A stretch of 64,000 nucleotides of DNA. Origin: CAIZGX01 sp046048875. GTDB lineage: Bacteria; Bacteroidota; Bacteroidia; Flavobacteriales_D; Sanyastnellaceae. Below are positions 6,187 to 13,643 of the stretch, piece by piece (the stretch's first letter is position 1; each line of letters starts with the position of its first letter). The notes under the pieces are model-generated. The model ran no database searches and was not told the origin of the DNA. It saw only the letters and a program-made list of their open reading frames with translations. The stretch is taken from assembly GCA_046048875.1 (NCBI GenBank), contig JBJOFG010000010.1, forward strand, positions 62,001 to 126,000, read 5' to 3'. Position numbers and translations under genes: made by a program.

Positions 6187-6697
6187 ACAAATAATTCTTC
6201 TTCACAAAATTGCAATGATGAATGCAATGACCAACAATCATAAAGCCGATTGCGCGGGTAGAGTAGGAGGTGTTGTTCGCCATAGCTTGGAATTGAAGCA
6301 TTTCAGGCGACATGTATTTGAATAAGGCAATGGTTGACTTGCGGACGAGTTCGAATTCAGAAATTAATTCAGCAAAACTTTGATTCATTTGCTTCGAGTT
6401 TTCAATGAAATCGTTTTCGTTAAATCCAGGAAGGGGAGTGCTGTCGAAGCGTGAAAAACGCAAGGCGCGATAAGCGAAGATGCGTTCACATTCTATAATG
6501 TGCTTGAACACTTCTTTGGTTGTCCATTTACCCGGAGCGTATGCAAAGTTTTCTTTTTCGGAAGGAATCGATTTGAGAATGTCAAGCGTTGCATTCAAAT
6601 CTTCTTTCAACGCCACTAACAAATCATTCGACGGAATAAGTCCGTAGTAGTAGTGGAAGTAGGTTGGAGCTTCGGAGTAGATTTCTTGGTTGGTCAT
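6185..6697 (-). CDS. DinB-superfamily protein (DUF664/DinB_2-like)
   Basis: 170 aa, cytosolic, four-helix-bundle composition. Conserved positions of the metal-binding DinB fold are visible: GKWTTKEVFKHIIECERIF around residues 55-75 (first His) and GHCIHHCNFVKKNYL at the C-terminus with two more His. The family includes thiol-dependent S-transferases and many uncharacterised stress proteins; the substrate cannot be inferred. The gene lies between mini-hairpin array C, which begins only 9 bp upstream of the start codon, and the 14 bp repeat overlapping its stop. Confidence 0.75.
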   Translation of the reverse strand: MTNQEIYSEAPTYFHYYYGLIPSNDLLVALKEDLNATLDILKSIPSEKENFAYAPGKWTTKEVFKHIIECERIFAYRALRFSRFDSTPLPGFNENDFIENSKQMNQSFAELISEFELVRKSTIALFKYMSPEMLQFQAMANNTSYSTRAIGFMIVGHCIHHCNFVKKNYL

Positions 6698-6705
6698 GGG
6701 GTGCT

Positions 6706-6774
6706 GTTGTTATGCAACGAATGTTACGCAGTAACGAATGCCCTTTGGGCGAATGCTTTGCGAATGTCTTCGAC
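6706..6774. repeat. Mini-hairpin array C (GAAT spacers)
   Basis: Words: GTTG/CAAC with a 5 nt loop (6706-6718), GTTAC-GCA-GTAAC (6723-6735), GCCC-TTT-GGGC (6740-6750), GC-TTT-GC (6755-6761) and GTC-TTC-GAC (6766-6774). They are separated by GAAT and closed by GAGG at 6775-6778. The array occupies almost the whole gap between the yoeB stop (6785) and the dinB-like start (6697). It must therefore be in the yoeB 3' UTR and in the dinB 5' region. Confidence 0.9.
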
Positions 6775-6784
6775 GAGGGATGGT

Positions 6785-7042
6785 TTAGCTGTAATGGTAT
6801 CTACATTTTGCAATTAGAATCTCATCGTCTTTCACCTGGTAAATGAGTCTGTGCTCATCATCAATTCTTCGAGACCAAAAACCGGAGTATTTAAATTTAA
6901 GAGGTTCTGGTTTTCCGATTCCGTCGAATGGATTTCTAGAAATGTCTTTAAGCAGTTCGTTTATTCTCTTCAGCTTAGCTTTGTCCGTTTTCTGCCAATA
7001 CAAATAGTCCTCCCAAGATTCTTCGACAAAAATGAATTTCAT
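6785..7042 (-). CDS. yoeB: YoeB/Txe-family mRNA interferase toxin
   Basis: 85 aa, the normal length. All key positions of YoeB fall at the same numbers as in the E. coli protein: E46 (GKPEPLK), R65 (DDEHRLIY) and the C-terminal H83-Y84 (CRYHYS). YoeB binds the 50S subunit and cleaves mRNA in the ribosomal A site, and is neutralised by YefM. The start overlaps the antitoxin stop by 4 bp (ATGA), the usual coupling for this module. The 3' end runs into mini-hairpin array C. It looks intact. Confidence 0.93.
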   Translation of the reverse strand: MKFIFVEESWEDYLYWQKTDKAKLKRINELLKDISRNPFDGIGKPEPLKFKYSGFWSRRIDDEHRLIYQVKDDEILIAKCRYHYS

Positions 7043-7293
7043 TCTTCAAGAAGTTTTTTATTTAAGGTTTTTCCAGACTTTAATTTTGCAATAGCGGAAT
7101 CCAATCTTTTTTCATTCTCCTTTGAAGAAAGCTCGTGTTGAGTGGCACATAACGAATTATACTCAGCCAAAGACATGATCACAACGCCGTTGTCTTTCCC
7201 TCGATTAATAATAAGCGTTTCGAAGTTTAGGGTGACTTTATCGAAATATCGTTTAATGTCTTTCCTAAAATCTGAGATGGATGTGGTAAGCAT
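7039..7293 (-). CDS. yefM: YefM/Phd-family antitoxin
   Basis: 84 aa. The N-terminal half fits the Phd/YefM DNA-binding fold (TTSISDFRKDIKRYFDKV, then VVIMSLAEYNSL at residues ~38-49). The C-terminal third is charged and presumably disordered until bound to toxin. It precedes and overlaps yoeB. Antitoxin alone and with toxin normally represses its own promoter; a matching promoter and operator lie at 7308-7355. Start choice: the ATG at 7293 gives the conserved N-terminus. Confidence 0.9.
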   Translation of the reverse strand: MLTTSISDFRKDIKRYFDKVTLNFETLIINRGKDNGVVIMSLAEYNSLCATQHELSSKENEKRLDSAIAKLKSGKTLNKKLLEE

Positions 7294-7307
7294 AGGGCTG
7301 TTTTTTT

Positions 7308-7355
7308 TGTACGTAATGTTGTACGAAATTAAGTACAGAATATTGTGATTGCAAA
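7308..7355 (-). promoter_or_regulatory. yefM-yoeB promoter with three GTAC operator boxes
   Basis: On the minus strand a -33 TTTG (7352-7355) lies exactly 20 nt from a -7 TAATTTCG (7324-7331). Over and just downstream of it are three boxes with core GTAC: TGTACG at 7308-7313, TGTACG at 7320-7325 and AGTACA at 7332-7337, spaced exactly 12 bp. E. coli YefM recognises TGTACA palindromes, so these are the likely repressor half-sites. Binding is inferred. Confidence 0.7.
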
Positions 7356-7364
7356 TATTTTTAT

Positions 7365-7505
7365 TCCGCTACGCAGATACATCCCTTCTGGACCAGTCCA
7401 CTTCGTGGATACATCCCTTCGCGAACAGTCCACTTCGTGGATACATCCCTTCGGGACCAGTCCACTTCGTGGATACATCCCTTCGGGACTAGTCCGCTAT
7501 GCGGA
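7365..7505. repeat. Mini-hairpin array D (alternating TACA and CCAG spacers)
   Basis: Nine words of the form TCC...GGA alternate two types. TCCAC-TTC-GTGGA occurs at 7397, 7429 and 7461, and TCCGC-TAT-GCGGA at 7493: exact 32 bp period. TCCC-TTC-GGGA types occur at 7382, 7414, 7446 and 7478. The first word (7365-7377, TAC loop) and two others carry a mismatch. Spacers are TACA (once TAAA at the end) and CCAG/ACAG/CTAG. The array fills the gap between the nuoN stop and the yefM promoter, so it is the 3' UTR of the nuo operon. Confidence 0.9.
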
Positions 7506-7521
7506 TAAATCTTTTATAAAA

Positions 7522-8874
7522 TTATAAAAGATGCAGATATCCCGCAGCAACCGTCAACAATACCAACAACGCTGAAAGGACAATGTACGTCCATTTTACA
7601 AGCGGAGTAAGGACAATGCGACCGGCGTTTTCGATGTGCTGATAAACAGACAACGATGAACGCAAGTAGTAGAAGGCACCAATGGCAGAGGTGATGATCA
7701 TGACCACAACCAGTGCGAAATACTTCGCTTCAACCAATTGCGCAATTACGAAATACTTCGCAATGAATCCGCTGAACGGAGGAATACCAGCCATAGACAA
7801 TAACGCTGCTGTGAATGCAAATGCTAACACGCTGTTTCTTCTGTACAATCCTTTCAACGGATTGCCTTCTAACGTTTGTGTTTCTTTAATTACTCCGAAT
7901 GCAATCAATCCAGCGATGCTGTAAGTGAGCAAGTAGAACAACAAGCTCAACAACGATGCATTGCCAATGATGGTCGACAATAAAAATCCTGCGTGAGAAA
8001 TACTTGAATACGCCAACATACGCTTCACGTCGGTTTGCCAAAGGGCTGCTGTATTCGACGCAATAAGCGTTACAGCCGCGATAACTCCGATAACATAACC
8101 GTTCGCTTCAACAAAGTAATGGAAGGGTCCTGTGAAGAGCTTAAACAACGCTACCATGGCTGCTGCTTTCACCAAGGTTGACATGAACGCTGTGATCCAT
8201 GTTGGAGCGCCTTGATAAACGTCTGGAGTCCAAATGTGAAATGGTGCTGCTGAAATTTTGAAAAGGAATCCCACCAAGATCATGGTGATTCCAACATTCA
8301 TAATGATGGAAGTTTCAGATCCGTCTTGAATGAAGTTTGAAATAACCGCTAAATCGAAACTTCCAGTTGCTCCGTAAACCAAGGTAATTCCGAACAACAA
8401 AATAGCAGAAGCAACAGATCCCAAGATGAAGTATTTGAATCCGCTTTCGTTGGAAGCCAAATCGTGTTTCTTACTTGCTGCCAAAACATAAACGGGAATA
8501 CTTAAAATTTCAACGCCTAAAAATAACATAGCCATGTTGCCAAACGCTGCCAATAATCCGGCTCCGCAAAAACTGAAAACTACCAAGGCATACAAATCTG
8601 TTTTTCCTTCGTGCTGTTTGAAGTAAGAAGAGGAAAGAATGAACCAGAAGAACAACACTACTGCGAATACACCGAGTGCAAGGTTTGCTCCGTTCTCATA
8701 CACCAACATGGTGTGATTGAATGGGGTTTCAATAGTGTTCCAATCGGCAACAACGAATCCTACCAAGGTGGCCAACGCTATTAAAATAAATGGAAGGACG
8801 TATTTCTTCAGGTTTAGAATGTCTAAAACCAATACACCAATTCCCAATAATGCGGTTAATAATAACTCTTTCAT
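7522..8874 (-). CDS. nuoN: NADH-quinone oxidoreductase subunit N
   Basis: 450 aa, about 14 membrane helices. It is one of the three antiporter-like proton-pumping subunits of complex I. The helix-5 Glu expected in this family is E122 (LFLGVEILSIPVYVLA). The central proton-channel region (FKISAAPFHIWTPDVYQGAPT) and MLAYSSISHAGFL are present. It is the last gene of the nuo operon, 4 bp after nuoM. Length is slightly shorter than E. coli NuoN (485 aa), as usual for Bacteroidota. Confidence 0.95.
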   Translation of the reverse strand: MKELLLTALLGIGVLVLDILNLKKYVLPFILIALATLVGFVVADWNTIETPFNHTMLVYENGANLALGVFAVVLFFWFILSSSYFKQHEGKTDLYALVVFSFCGAGLLAAFGNMAMLFLGVEILSIPVYVLAASKKHDLASNESGFKYFILGSVASAILLFGITLVYGATGSFDLAVISNFIQDGSETSIIMNVGITMILVGFLFKISAAPFHIWTPDVYQGAPTWITAFMSTLVKAAAMVALFKLFTGPFHYFVEANGYVIGVIAAVTLIASNTAALWQTDVKRMLAYSSISHAGFLLSTIIGNASLLSLLFYLLTYSIAGLIAFGVIKETQTLEGNPLKGLYRRNSVLAFAFTAALLSMAGIPPFSGFIAKYFVIAQLVEAKYFALVVVMIITSAIGAFYYLRSSLSVYQHIENAGRIVLTPLVKWTYIVLSALLVLLTVAAGYLHLL

Positions 8875-8878
8875 AAAA

Positions 8879-10306
8879 TTATATTCCAGTAAGTTGAAGG
8901 CCTTTGTGAACTACGTCGAGTAACATACCCGGATAAATACCGATAGCAATTGTAATAATAACAAGAATGGTTAAGACCATTTTCTCTGAAGCAGTCATTT
9001 CAGCAAACGACAATTCAGCATTGTGTTTACCCAACATGGTGCTCTGAAAAGCACGAAGCATATATACTGCTCCGAATACTACCGTAAGTCCTGCTACCAA
9101 AGCCATAACAATGTTGTGACTTCCTACACTTTGTAACAACAAGAATTCACCTACGAATCCGCTGGTTACCGGCAAGGCAACAGAAGCCATTACAAGAACG
9201 AAGAACAAGAAGGCAAAGGCCGGATGCTTTTCACGAAGTCCACCCATCTTGTTGAAATGATCGTGTCCAACGCGCGATTCAATCATGTCAGCAATGAAGA
9301 ACAATCCCAAGGCTATAACACCGTGAGAAACCATTTCAATTAATGCGCCTTCGTAAGCTGTGTTTCCGTTTGCTAAAATTCCCAATGCAATCATGCCCAC
9401 GTGAGCAATAGAAGAATAGGCAATAAGCAATTTGAAACAGGTCTGATTCAACGCAACGAACGATGCGTAAACAATGCTAATCACACACAACCACATGGCC
9501 CAATCTGCATCTGCAACTCCTGCAGGCACCATAGGCATGGTTATACGAAGCAATCCGTAAGTTGCCATCTTCAACATAACTGCTGCAAGCAAAATAGTTC
9601 CTGCTGTTGGTGCGGCTTTGTATGTGTTTGGCTGCCATGTATGGAAAGGGAAGATTGGAATTTTTACTGCGAAGGCAATGAAGAATCCTGCGAATACCCA
9701 TGTTTGCTCGTGTTGCGAAAGTTTGGATCCCGCTGCAATCATGTCTGAGATTAAGAAGCTGTCTGCAAACTGACGAACATACAACAACGAGAACAACATG
9801 AACAACGAAGCAAACAACGTGTAAACGAAGAACTTCAACACAACGGCATTTTTGTTTTCAGCCTTGCTCCATTGAAGGATGATGAAGTAAATCGGAACCA
9901 AGGCTGCTTCGTAGCAGATGTAGAACAAGAATGAATCGTTCGCTAAAAACGCTCCCATCATGGCAGATGACATGAAGAGAATTAATGAAAGGAATGTCGA
10001 TGCATTGCGCATTTCGTGTTTGTTAGCCACATGAACAATGAACGGAAGCAAGCAGGCATTCAATAGAACCAACAAGATACTGGTTGCATTCAACGACAAT
10101 GCGAAGTGGGCGCCAAGCGGAGCAATTACGCCACCATCGAATTCAAGCAATTCTGTTTTGCCGTATGATAGAGCCACTGCTGCGCCAATAGCTAGCGCTG
10201 CATTCAATAAAGAACCTACCCATGCTAACGTCTTCGATAAGTCAGATGATAGAAACATCATCAGTCCGAAGAATGCGGGTATACAAAGTAGTGCGAGGGT
10301 TAACAT
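8879..10306 (-). CDS. nuoM: NADH-quinone oxidoreductase subunit M
   Basis: 475 aa membrane subunit with the antiporter fold. E133 in ICYEAALVPIYFII is the essential helix-5 Glu. KIPIFPFHTWQPNTYKAAPT and LLIAYSSIAHVGMIALG are the usual conserved channel segments. It pumps protons in the distal membrane arm of complex I. It lies 6 bp downstream of nuoL and 4 bp upstream of nuoN. Length is near the family norm. Confidence 0.95.
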   Translation of the reverse strand: MLTLALLCIPAFFGLMMFLSSDLSKTLAWVGSLLNAALAIGAAVALSYGKTELLEFDGGVIAPLGAHFALSLNATSILLVLLNACLLPFIVHVANKHEMRNASTFLSLILFMSSAMMGAFLANDSFLFYICYEAALVPIYFIILQWSKAENKNAVVLKFFVYTLFASLFMLFSLLYVRQFADSFLISDMIAAGSKLSQHEQTWVFAGFFIAFAVKIPIFPFHTWQPNTYKAAPTAGTILLAAVMLKMATYGLLRITMPMVPAGVADADWAMWLCVISIVYASFVALNQTCFKLLIAYSSIAHVGMIALGILANGNTAYEGALIEMVSHGVIALGLFFIADMIESRVGHDHFNKMGGLREKHPAFAFLFFVLVMASVALPVTSGFVGEFLLLQSVGSHNIVMALVAGLTVVFGAVYMLRAFQSTMLGKHNAELSFAEMTASEKMVLTILVIITIAIGIYPGMLLDVVHKGLQLTGI

Positions 10307-10312
10307 AGGTGC

Positions 10313-12211
10313 TTATGCTTTAAAAATCAAACTCAATAAAATAATCAATCCAATCATGAAGGTGAGCAAGTAGCCCGCAATGTGTCCGCCGTGCAATCTT
10401 CTTGCAAGCGATCCAACACCTTCAGCGGCAGTTCCAGCAGCGTTTACAATGCCGTCAATAATCTTCCATTCAACAACAGTAGAAAATGCGTGTCCAATTG
10501 CGTTCGCTGGTTTCTTGAAAATAGCCTCATACAATTCATCGAATCCGTATTTCTTGTGAAGCAATTTGTGGAAGGGTGAAGTGATTTCGTTGTCTTCCAA
10601 AACGTGTGTGGCTTTCGCGATATAGATGTTGTGTGCAACATAAATCATCACAACTGCAATACCCATGGTTGCTAATGCAAGAATAATTTCAACTGTAACG
10701 CTCATGTCTCCAACAGCAACTAGAACAGGTCCTTCAAGGAAGTGATCCAATGCGTGTGGGAAATGAATCGCGTGTCCCAATGCGTGTGGGAATCCGATGA
10801 ATCCGCCCACAACAGACATTACTGCTAACACCCACAAAGGAAGTGTCATTGAAGCCGGAGACTCATGCAAGTGATGCTCTTGATCGTGTGTTCCTCTGAA
10901 CTTACCGTGGAAAGTTAAATAGTACATGCGGAACATATAGAACGCTGTGCAAGCAGATGCAATCACCAACAAGATAAATACAGGCATGTTGTGCTCCATC
11001 GCGTGCGCCAAGATTTGGTCTTTCGAGAAGAAACCTGCGAATGGGAAAATACCTGCGATAGCAAGTGTTCCGATTAAGAAGGTCTTCTGTGTGGTTGGCA
11101 TGTACTTCTTCAATCCACCCATTCTGCGAATGTCTTGTTCTCCGCCCATTCCGTGAATCACAGAACCAGAACCCAAGAACAACAAGGCTTTGAAGAATGC
11201 GTGTGTAATTACGTGGAATACTGCAATGCTATGCGCACCCATTCCCAACGCTACAAACATGAATCCCAATTGAGAAACGGTTGAGTAAGCCAATACTTTC
11301 TTAATGTCGTTTTGAGTTAGCGCAATCGTTGCTCCCATTAACGCCGTGATCAATCCTACGTACAACACCAAGTTCGAAGCGGTGTGACTCATTTCGAAAA
11401 GATCTCCGTTACGCGCTACCAAATAGATACCTGCAGTAACCATGGTCGCTGCGTGAATCAATGCTGAAACAGGAGTTGGACCTGCCATCGCATCGGGTAG
11501 CCACGTGTGAAGCGGGAACTGTGCACTCTTTCCCATTGCTCCAATGAATAAGAAGATGGCAATGGTAGTTAACAATGAAGGAGACAAAGAAGCAATTTTT
11601 CCGTGGTTGAATAATTCAACATAATTCAATGTTCCGGTGTTGCTGAAGATTAATATCATTGCGACAATTAATCCAAGGTCACCCACTCGATTCATGATGA
11701 AGGCTTTCTTCGCAGCTTCGTTGTTCGCGTGTTCTTTATACCAGAATCCAATAAGCATGAACGAGCAAACACCTACGCCTTCCCATCCAACGAACAACGT
11801 CACAAGACTGTCGCCAAGAACTAGAATCAGCATGAAGAAAACGAACAGGTTCAAGTACGCGAAGAAGCGATTGAATCCTTCGTCGTGGCTCATATACCCT
11901 GAAGAGTAAATGTGAATTAAGAAACCAACTCCAGTAATGAAAAGGAGGTAAGTGGAAGAAAGTGAATCTACCAAGAATGCCAAGTCAATGTGAAGGCTTC
12001 CTGCGTGAATCCATTCGAACACTTTTACAGTGACTGCTTGGTGTGAATGCAGTTGACTGTTGAAGACAATCAATGAAACAACGAACGAAGCGAAGATGGC
12101 TCCTGAACCAATAATGGTAGTGAGTTGCTTCGAAGTGTTTTTCCCGAAGAAGACTTGATAAAGAAATCCAACAAGTGGGAAAAGAGGTACGAGAGTAATT
12201 AATTTTTCCAT
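10313..12211 (-). CDS. nuoL: NADH-quinone oxidoreductase subunit L
   Basis: 632 aa, the largest antiporter-like subunit at the tip of the membrane arm. E144 in TLFVGWEGVGVCSFMLIG is the helix-5 Glu. FPLHTWLPDAMAGPTPVSAL is the signature of the family. The C-terminal ~130 residues include the region expected for the amphipathic lateral helix and a final membrane helix (GYLLTFMIGLIILLSLI). It follows nuoK by 3 bp. Confidence 0.96.
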   Translation of the reverse strand: MEKLITLVPLFPLVGFLYQVFFGKNTSKQLTTIIGSGAIFASFVVSLIVFNSQLHSHQAVTVKVFEWIHAGSLHIDLAFLVDSLSSTYLLFITGVGFLIHIYSSGYMSHDEGFNRFFAYLNLFVFFMLILVLGDSLVTLFVGWEGVGVCSFMLIGFWYKEHANNEAAKKAFIMNRVGDLGLIVAMILIFSNTGTLNYVELFNHGKIASLSPSLLTTIAIFLFIGAMGKSAQFPLHTWLPDAMAGPTPVSALIHAATMVTAGIYLVARNGDLFEMSHTASNLVLYVGLITALMGATIALTQNDIKKVLAYSTVSQLGFMFVALGMGAHSIAVFHVITHAFFKALLFLGSGSVIHGMGGEQDIRRMGGLKKYMPTTQKTFLIGTLAIAGIFPFAGFFSKDQILAHAMEHNMPVFILLVIASACTAFYMFRMYYLTFHGKFRGTHDQEHHLHESPASMTLPLWVLAVMSVVGGFIGFPHALGHAIHFPHALDHFLEGPVLVAVGDMSVTVEIILALATMGIAVVMIYVAHNIYIAKATHVLEDNEITSPFHKLLHKKYGFDELYEAIFKKPANAIGHAFSTVVEWKIIDGIVNAAGTAAEGVGSLARRLHGGHIAGYLLTFMIGLIILLSLIFKA

Positions 12212-12214
12212 GGT

Positions 12215-12532
12215 TTATCCCTTCAAGTTGTTTAACGCGTCAGTATCTGTCGTGTGCAAGTTGCGATAAAGCATCATCAGAATGGCCAATCCAACTGCAA
12301 CTTCCGCAGCGGCAACAACCATAATGAAGAACACGAATACTTGTCCAGATGTATCTCCGTGCACTTTCGAAAAAGCAACAAGGGCAATGTTCACCGCGTT
12401 TAGCATAAGCTCAATGCACATAAACATAAGAATGGCATTTCTGCGCATAAGAACTCCGAAAACGCCAAGGGCGAAAAGGGCAGTGCTTAACCAGAGGTAA
12501 TGCTGTATGGTAATGTTCGGAAGGATTTCCAT
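12215..12532 (-). CDS. nuoK: NADH-quinone oxidoreductase subunit K
   Basis: 105 aa with three membrane helices. The two conserved intramembrane Glu residues lie in MFMCIELMLNAVNIAL and AAAEVAVGLAILMMLYR. NuoK links the quinone-site region to the pumping subunits. It starts 2 bp after nuoJ and lies 3 bp before nuoL. Confidence 0.96.
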   Translation of the reverse strand: MEILPNITIQHYLWLSTALFALGVFGVLMRRNAILMFMCIELMLNAVNIALVAFSKVHGDTSGQVFVFFIMVVAAAEVAVGLAILMMLYRNLHTTDTDALNNLKG

Positions 12533-12534
12533 AA

Positions 12535-13044
12535 TTACGATTTTGAGGTTTCTTTTTTAGATAAATAAACGGCTCCTACCATAGCGGCAAGGAATAGTAC
12601 AGACGCCAATTCGAAAGGAAGTAGGTAGTCTTTGTACAAGACCTTGCCGAGGTTCTGAACCAATCCGGCATCGCCAGCCATTGGGGCTTTTCCCATAACC
12701 ATGGCCGACTTCGAAATAAGTGAAACCAAGATGAGCATAATGCTGCATGAAGAAACCACCGCGGCCACCTTCACCCAAGACTTCGTTTTCTCTTCTTGTT
12801 CTTCATTCAAGTTCAACATCATGATAACGTAAAGGAACAATACCATGATGGCTCCGGCGTATACGATGATGTGAACGGCTGCAAGGAATTGCGCATTCAT
12901 TAAAAAGTAATGTCCTGCAATGCTGAAGAACGTTACGATTAAATAGAGAACGCTGTGTACTGGATTCTTGCTTAAGATCACAGCGAGTCCGCTGAAGATG
13001 GCCAAGAATGACAGAAAGTAAAAAGCAATTTCGGTTAAGCTCAT
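12535..13044 (-). CDS. nuoJ: NADH-quinone oxidoreductase subunit J
   Basis: 169 aa, five membrane helices. The family signature around helix 3 (HIIVYAGAIMVLFLYVIMML) is intact; this segment moves during coupling in complex I. The start overlaps the nuoI stop by 4 bp (ATGA), so translation is probably coupled. Confidence 0.95.
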   Translation of the reverse strand: MSLTEIAFYFLSFLAIFSGLAVILSKNPVHSVLYLIVTFFSIAGHYFLMNAQFLAAVHIIVYAGAIMVLFLYVIMMLNLNEEQEEKTKSWVKVAAVVSSCSIMLILVSLISKSAMVMGKAPMAGDAGLVQNLGKVLYKDYLLPFELASVLFLAAMVGAVYLSKKETSKS

Positions 13045-13631
13045 TGTTTTAAACGGTCTTGAAAGGTTTGATTGTGCGCGTGTTTTTTGTCTTGTTTGAA
13101 TGCAAGAACATTCGGAGTTTGGCGCTTGGTAACGTCTACACGTTCGTTCACGTCTTCCACCAATTTGCTTTTTCCGAATACTTCTTCACCACGGGTGAAT
13201 GAACTAGGAACAATGCGATCGGTAAGGAAGATGGCTTCTTTCGGACAAGCTTCTTCGCAAAGTCCGCAGAAGATGCAACGCAGCATGTTGATCTCATAGA
13301 TCTTCGCATACTTCTCTTCGCGATACAATTTTTCTTCTCCCTTTTCGCGCTCTGCTGCTTCCATGGTAATGGCTTCAGCCGGACAAGCAACAGCGCAAAG
13401 TCCGCATGCCGTGCAGCGTTCAGCGCCAGCTTCGTCGCGCTTCAACACGTGTTGTCCGCGATAAACAGGAGCAATCTCTCTGGTTTGTTCAGGATATTTA
13501 ATGGTTGCCTTACGCTTGAACAAGTGGCTCAAGGTAATTGACATTCCTTTGAAGATAGCAGGCAAGTACAAGCTCTCCATTAAGGTTAGTTCCTTCTTGG
13601 CAACAACTTTTGAACGATTCGTTAAACTCAT
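13041..13631 (-). CDS. nuoI: NADH-quinone oxidoreductase subunit I (2x[4Fe-4S] ferredoxin-like)
   Basis: 196 aa peripheral-arm subunit carrying clusters N6a and N6b. Cys73/76/79 with Cys83 (CTACGLCAVACP) and Cys119/122/125 with Cys129 (CIFCGLCEEACP) are complete. An amphipathic N-terminal segment (MESLYLPAIFKGMSITLSHL) anchors it to NuoH. The C-terminal ~35 residues are charged and rich in His and Lys. It lies 12 bp after nuoH. Confidence 0.96.
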   Translation of the reverse strand: MSLTNRSKVVAKKELTLMESLYLPAIFKGMSITLSHLFKRKATIKYPEQTREIAPVYRGQHVLKRDEAGAERCTACGLCAVACPAEAITMEAAEREKGEEKLYREEKYAKIYEINMLRCIFCGLCEEACPKEAIFLTDRIVPSSFTRGEEVFGKSKLVEDVNERVDVTKRQTPNVLAFKQDKKHAHNQTFQDRLKQ

Positions 13632-13643
13632 GGTGTTGTTGAT

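Noticed and set aside
7365..7505. CRISPR array
   Set aside because: Regular 32 bp spacing, but the whole unit repeats and no unique spacers exist; there are no cas genes. It is a palindromic repeat array.
9401..9748. 115-codon plus-strand frame within nuoM
   Set aside because: It is the complementary shadow of a confidently identified membrane subunit; no start signal or family resemblance.
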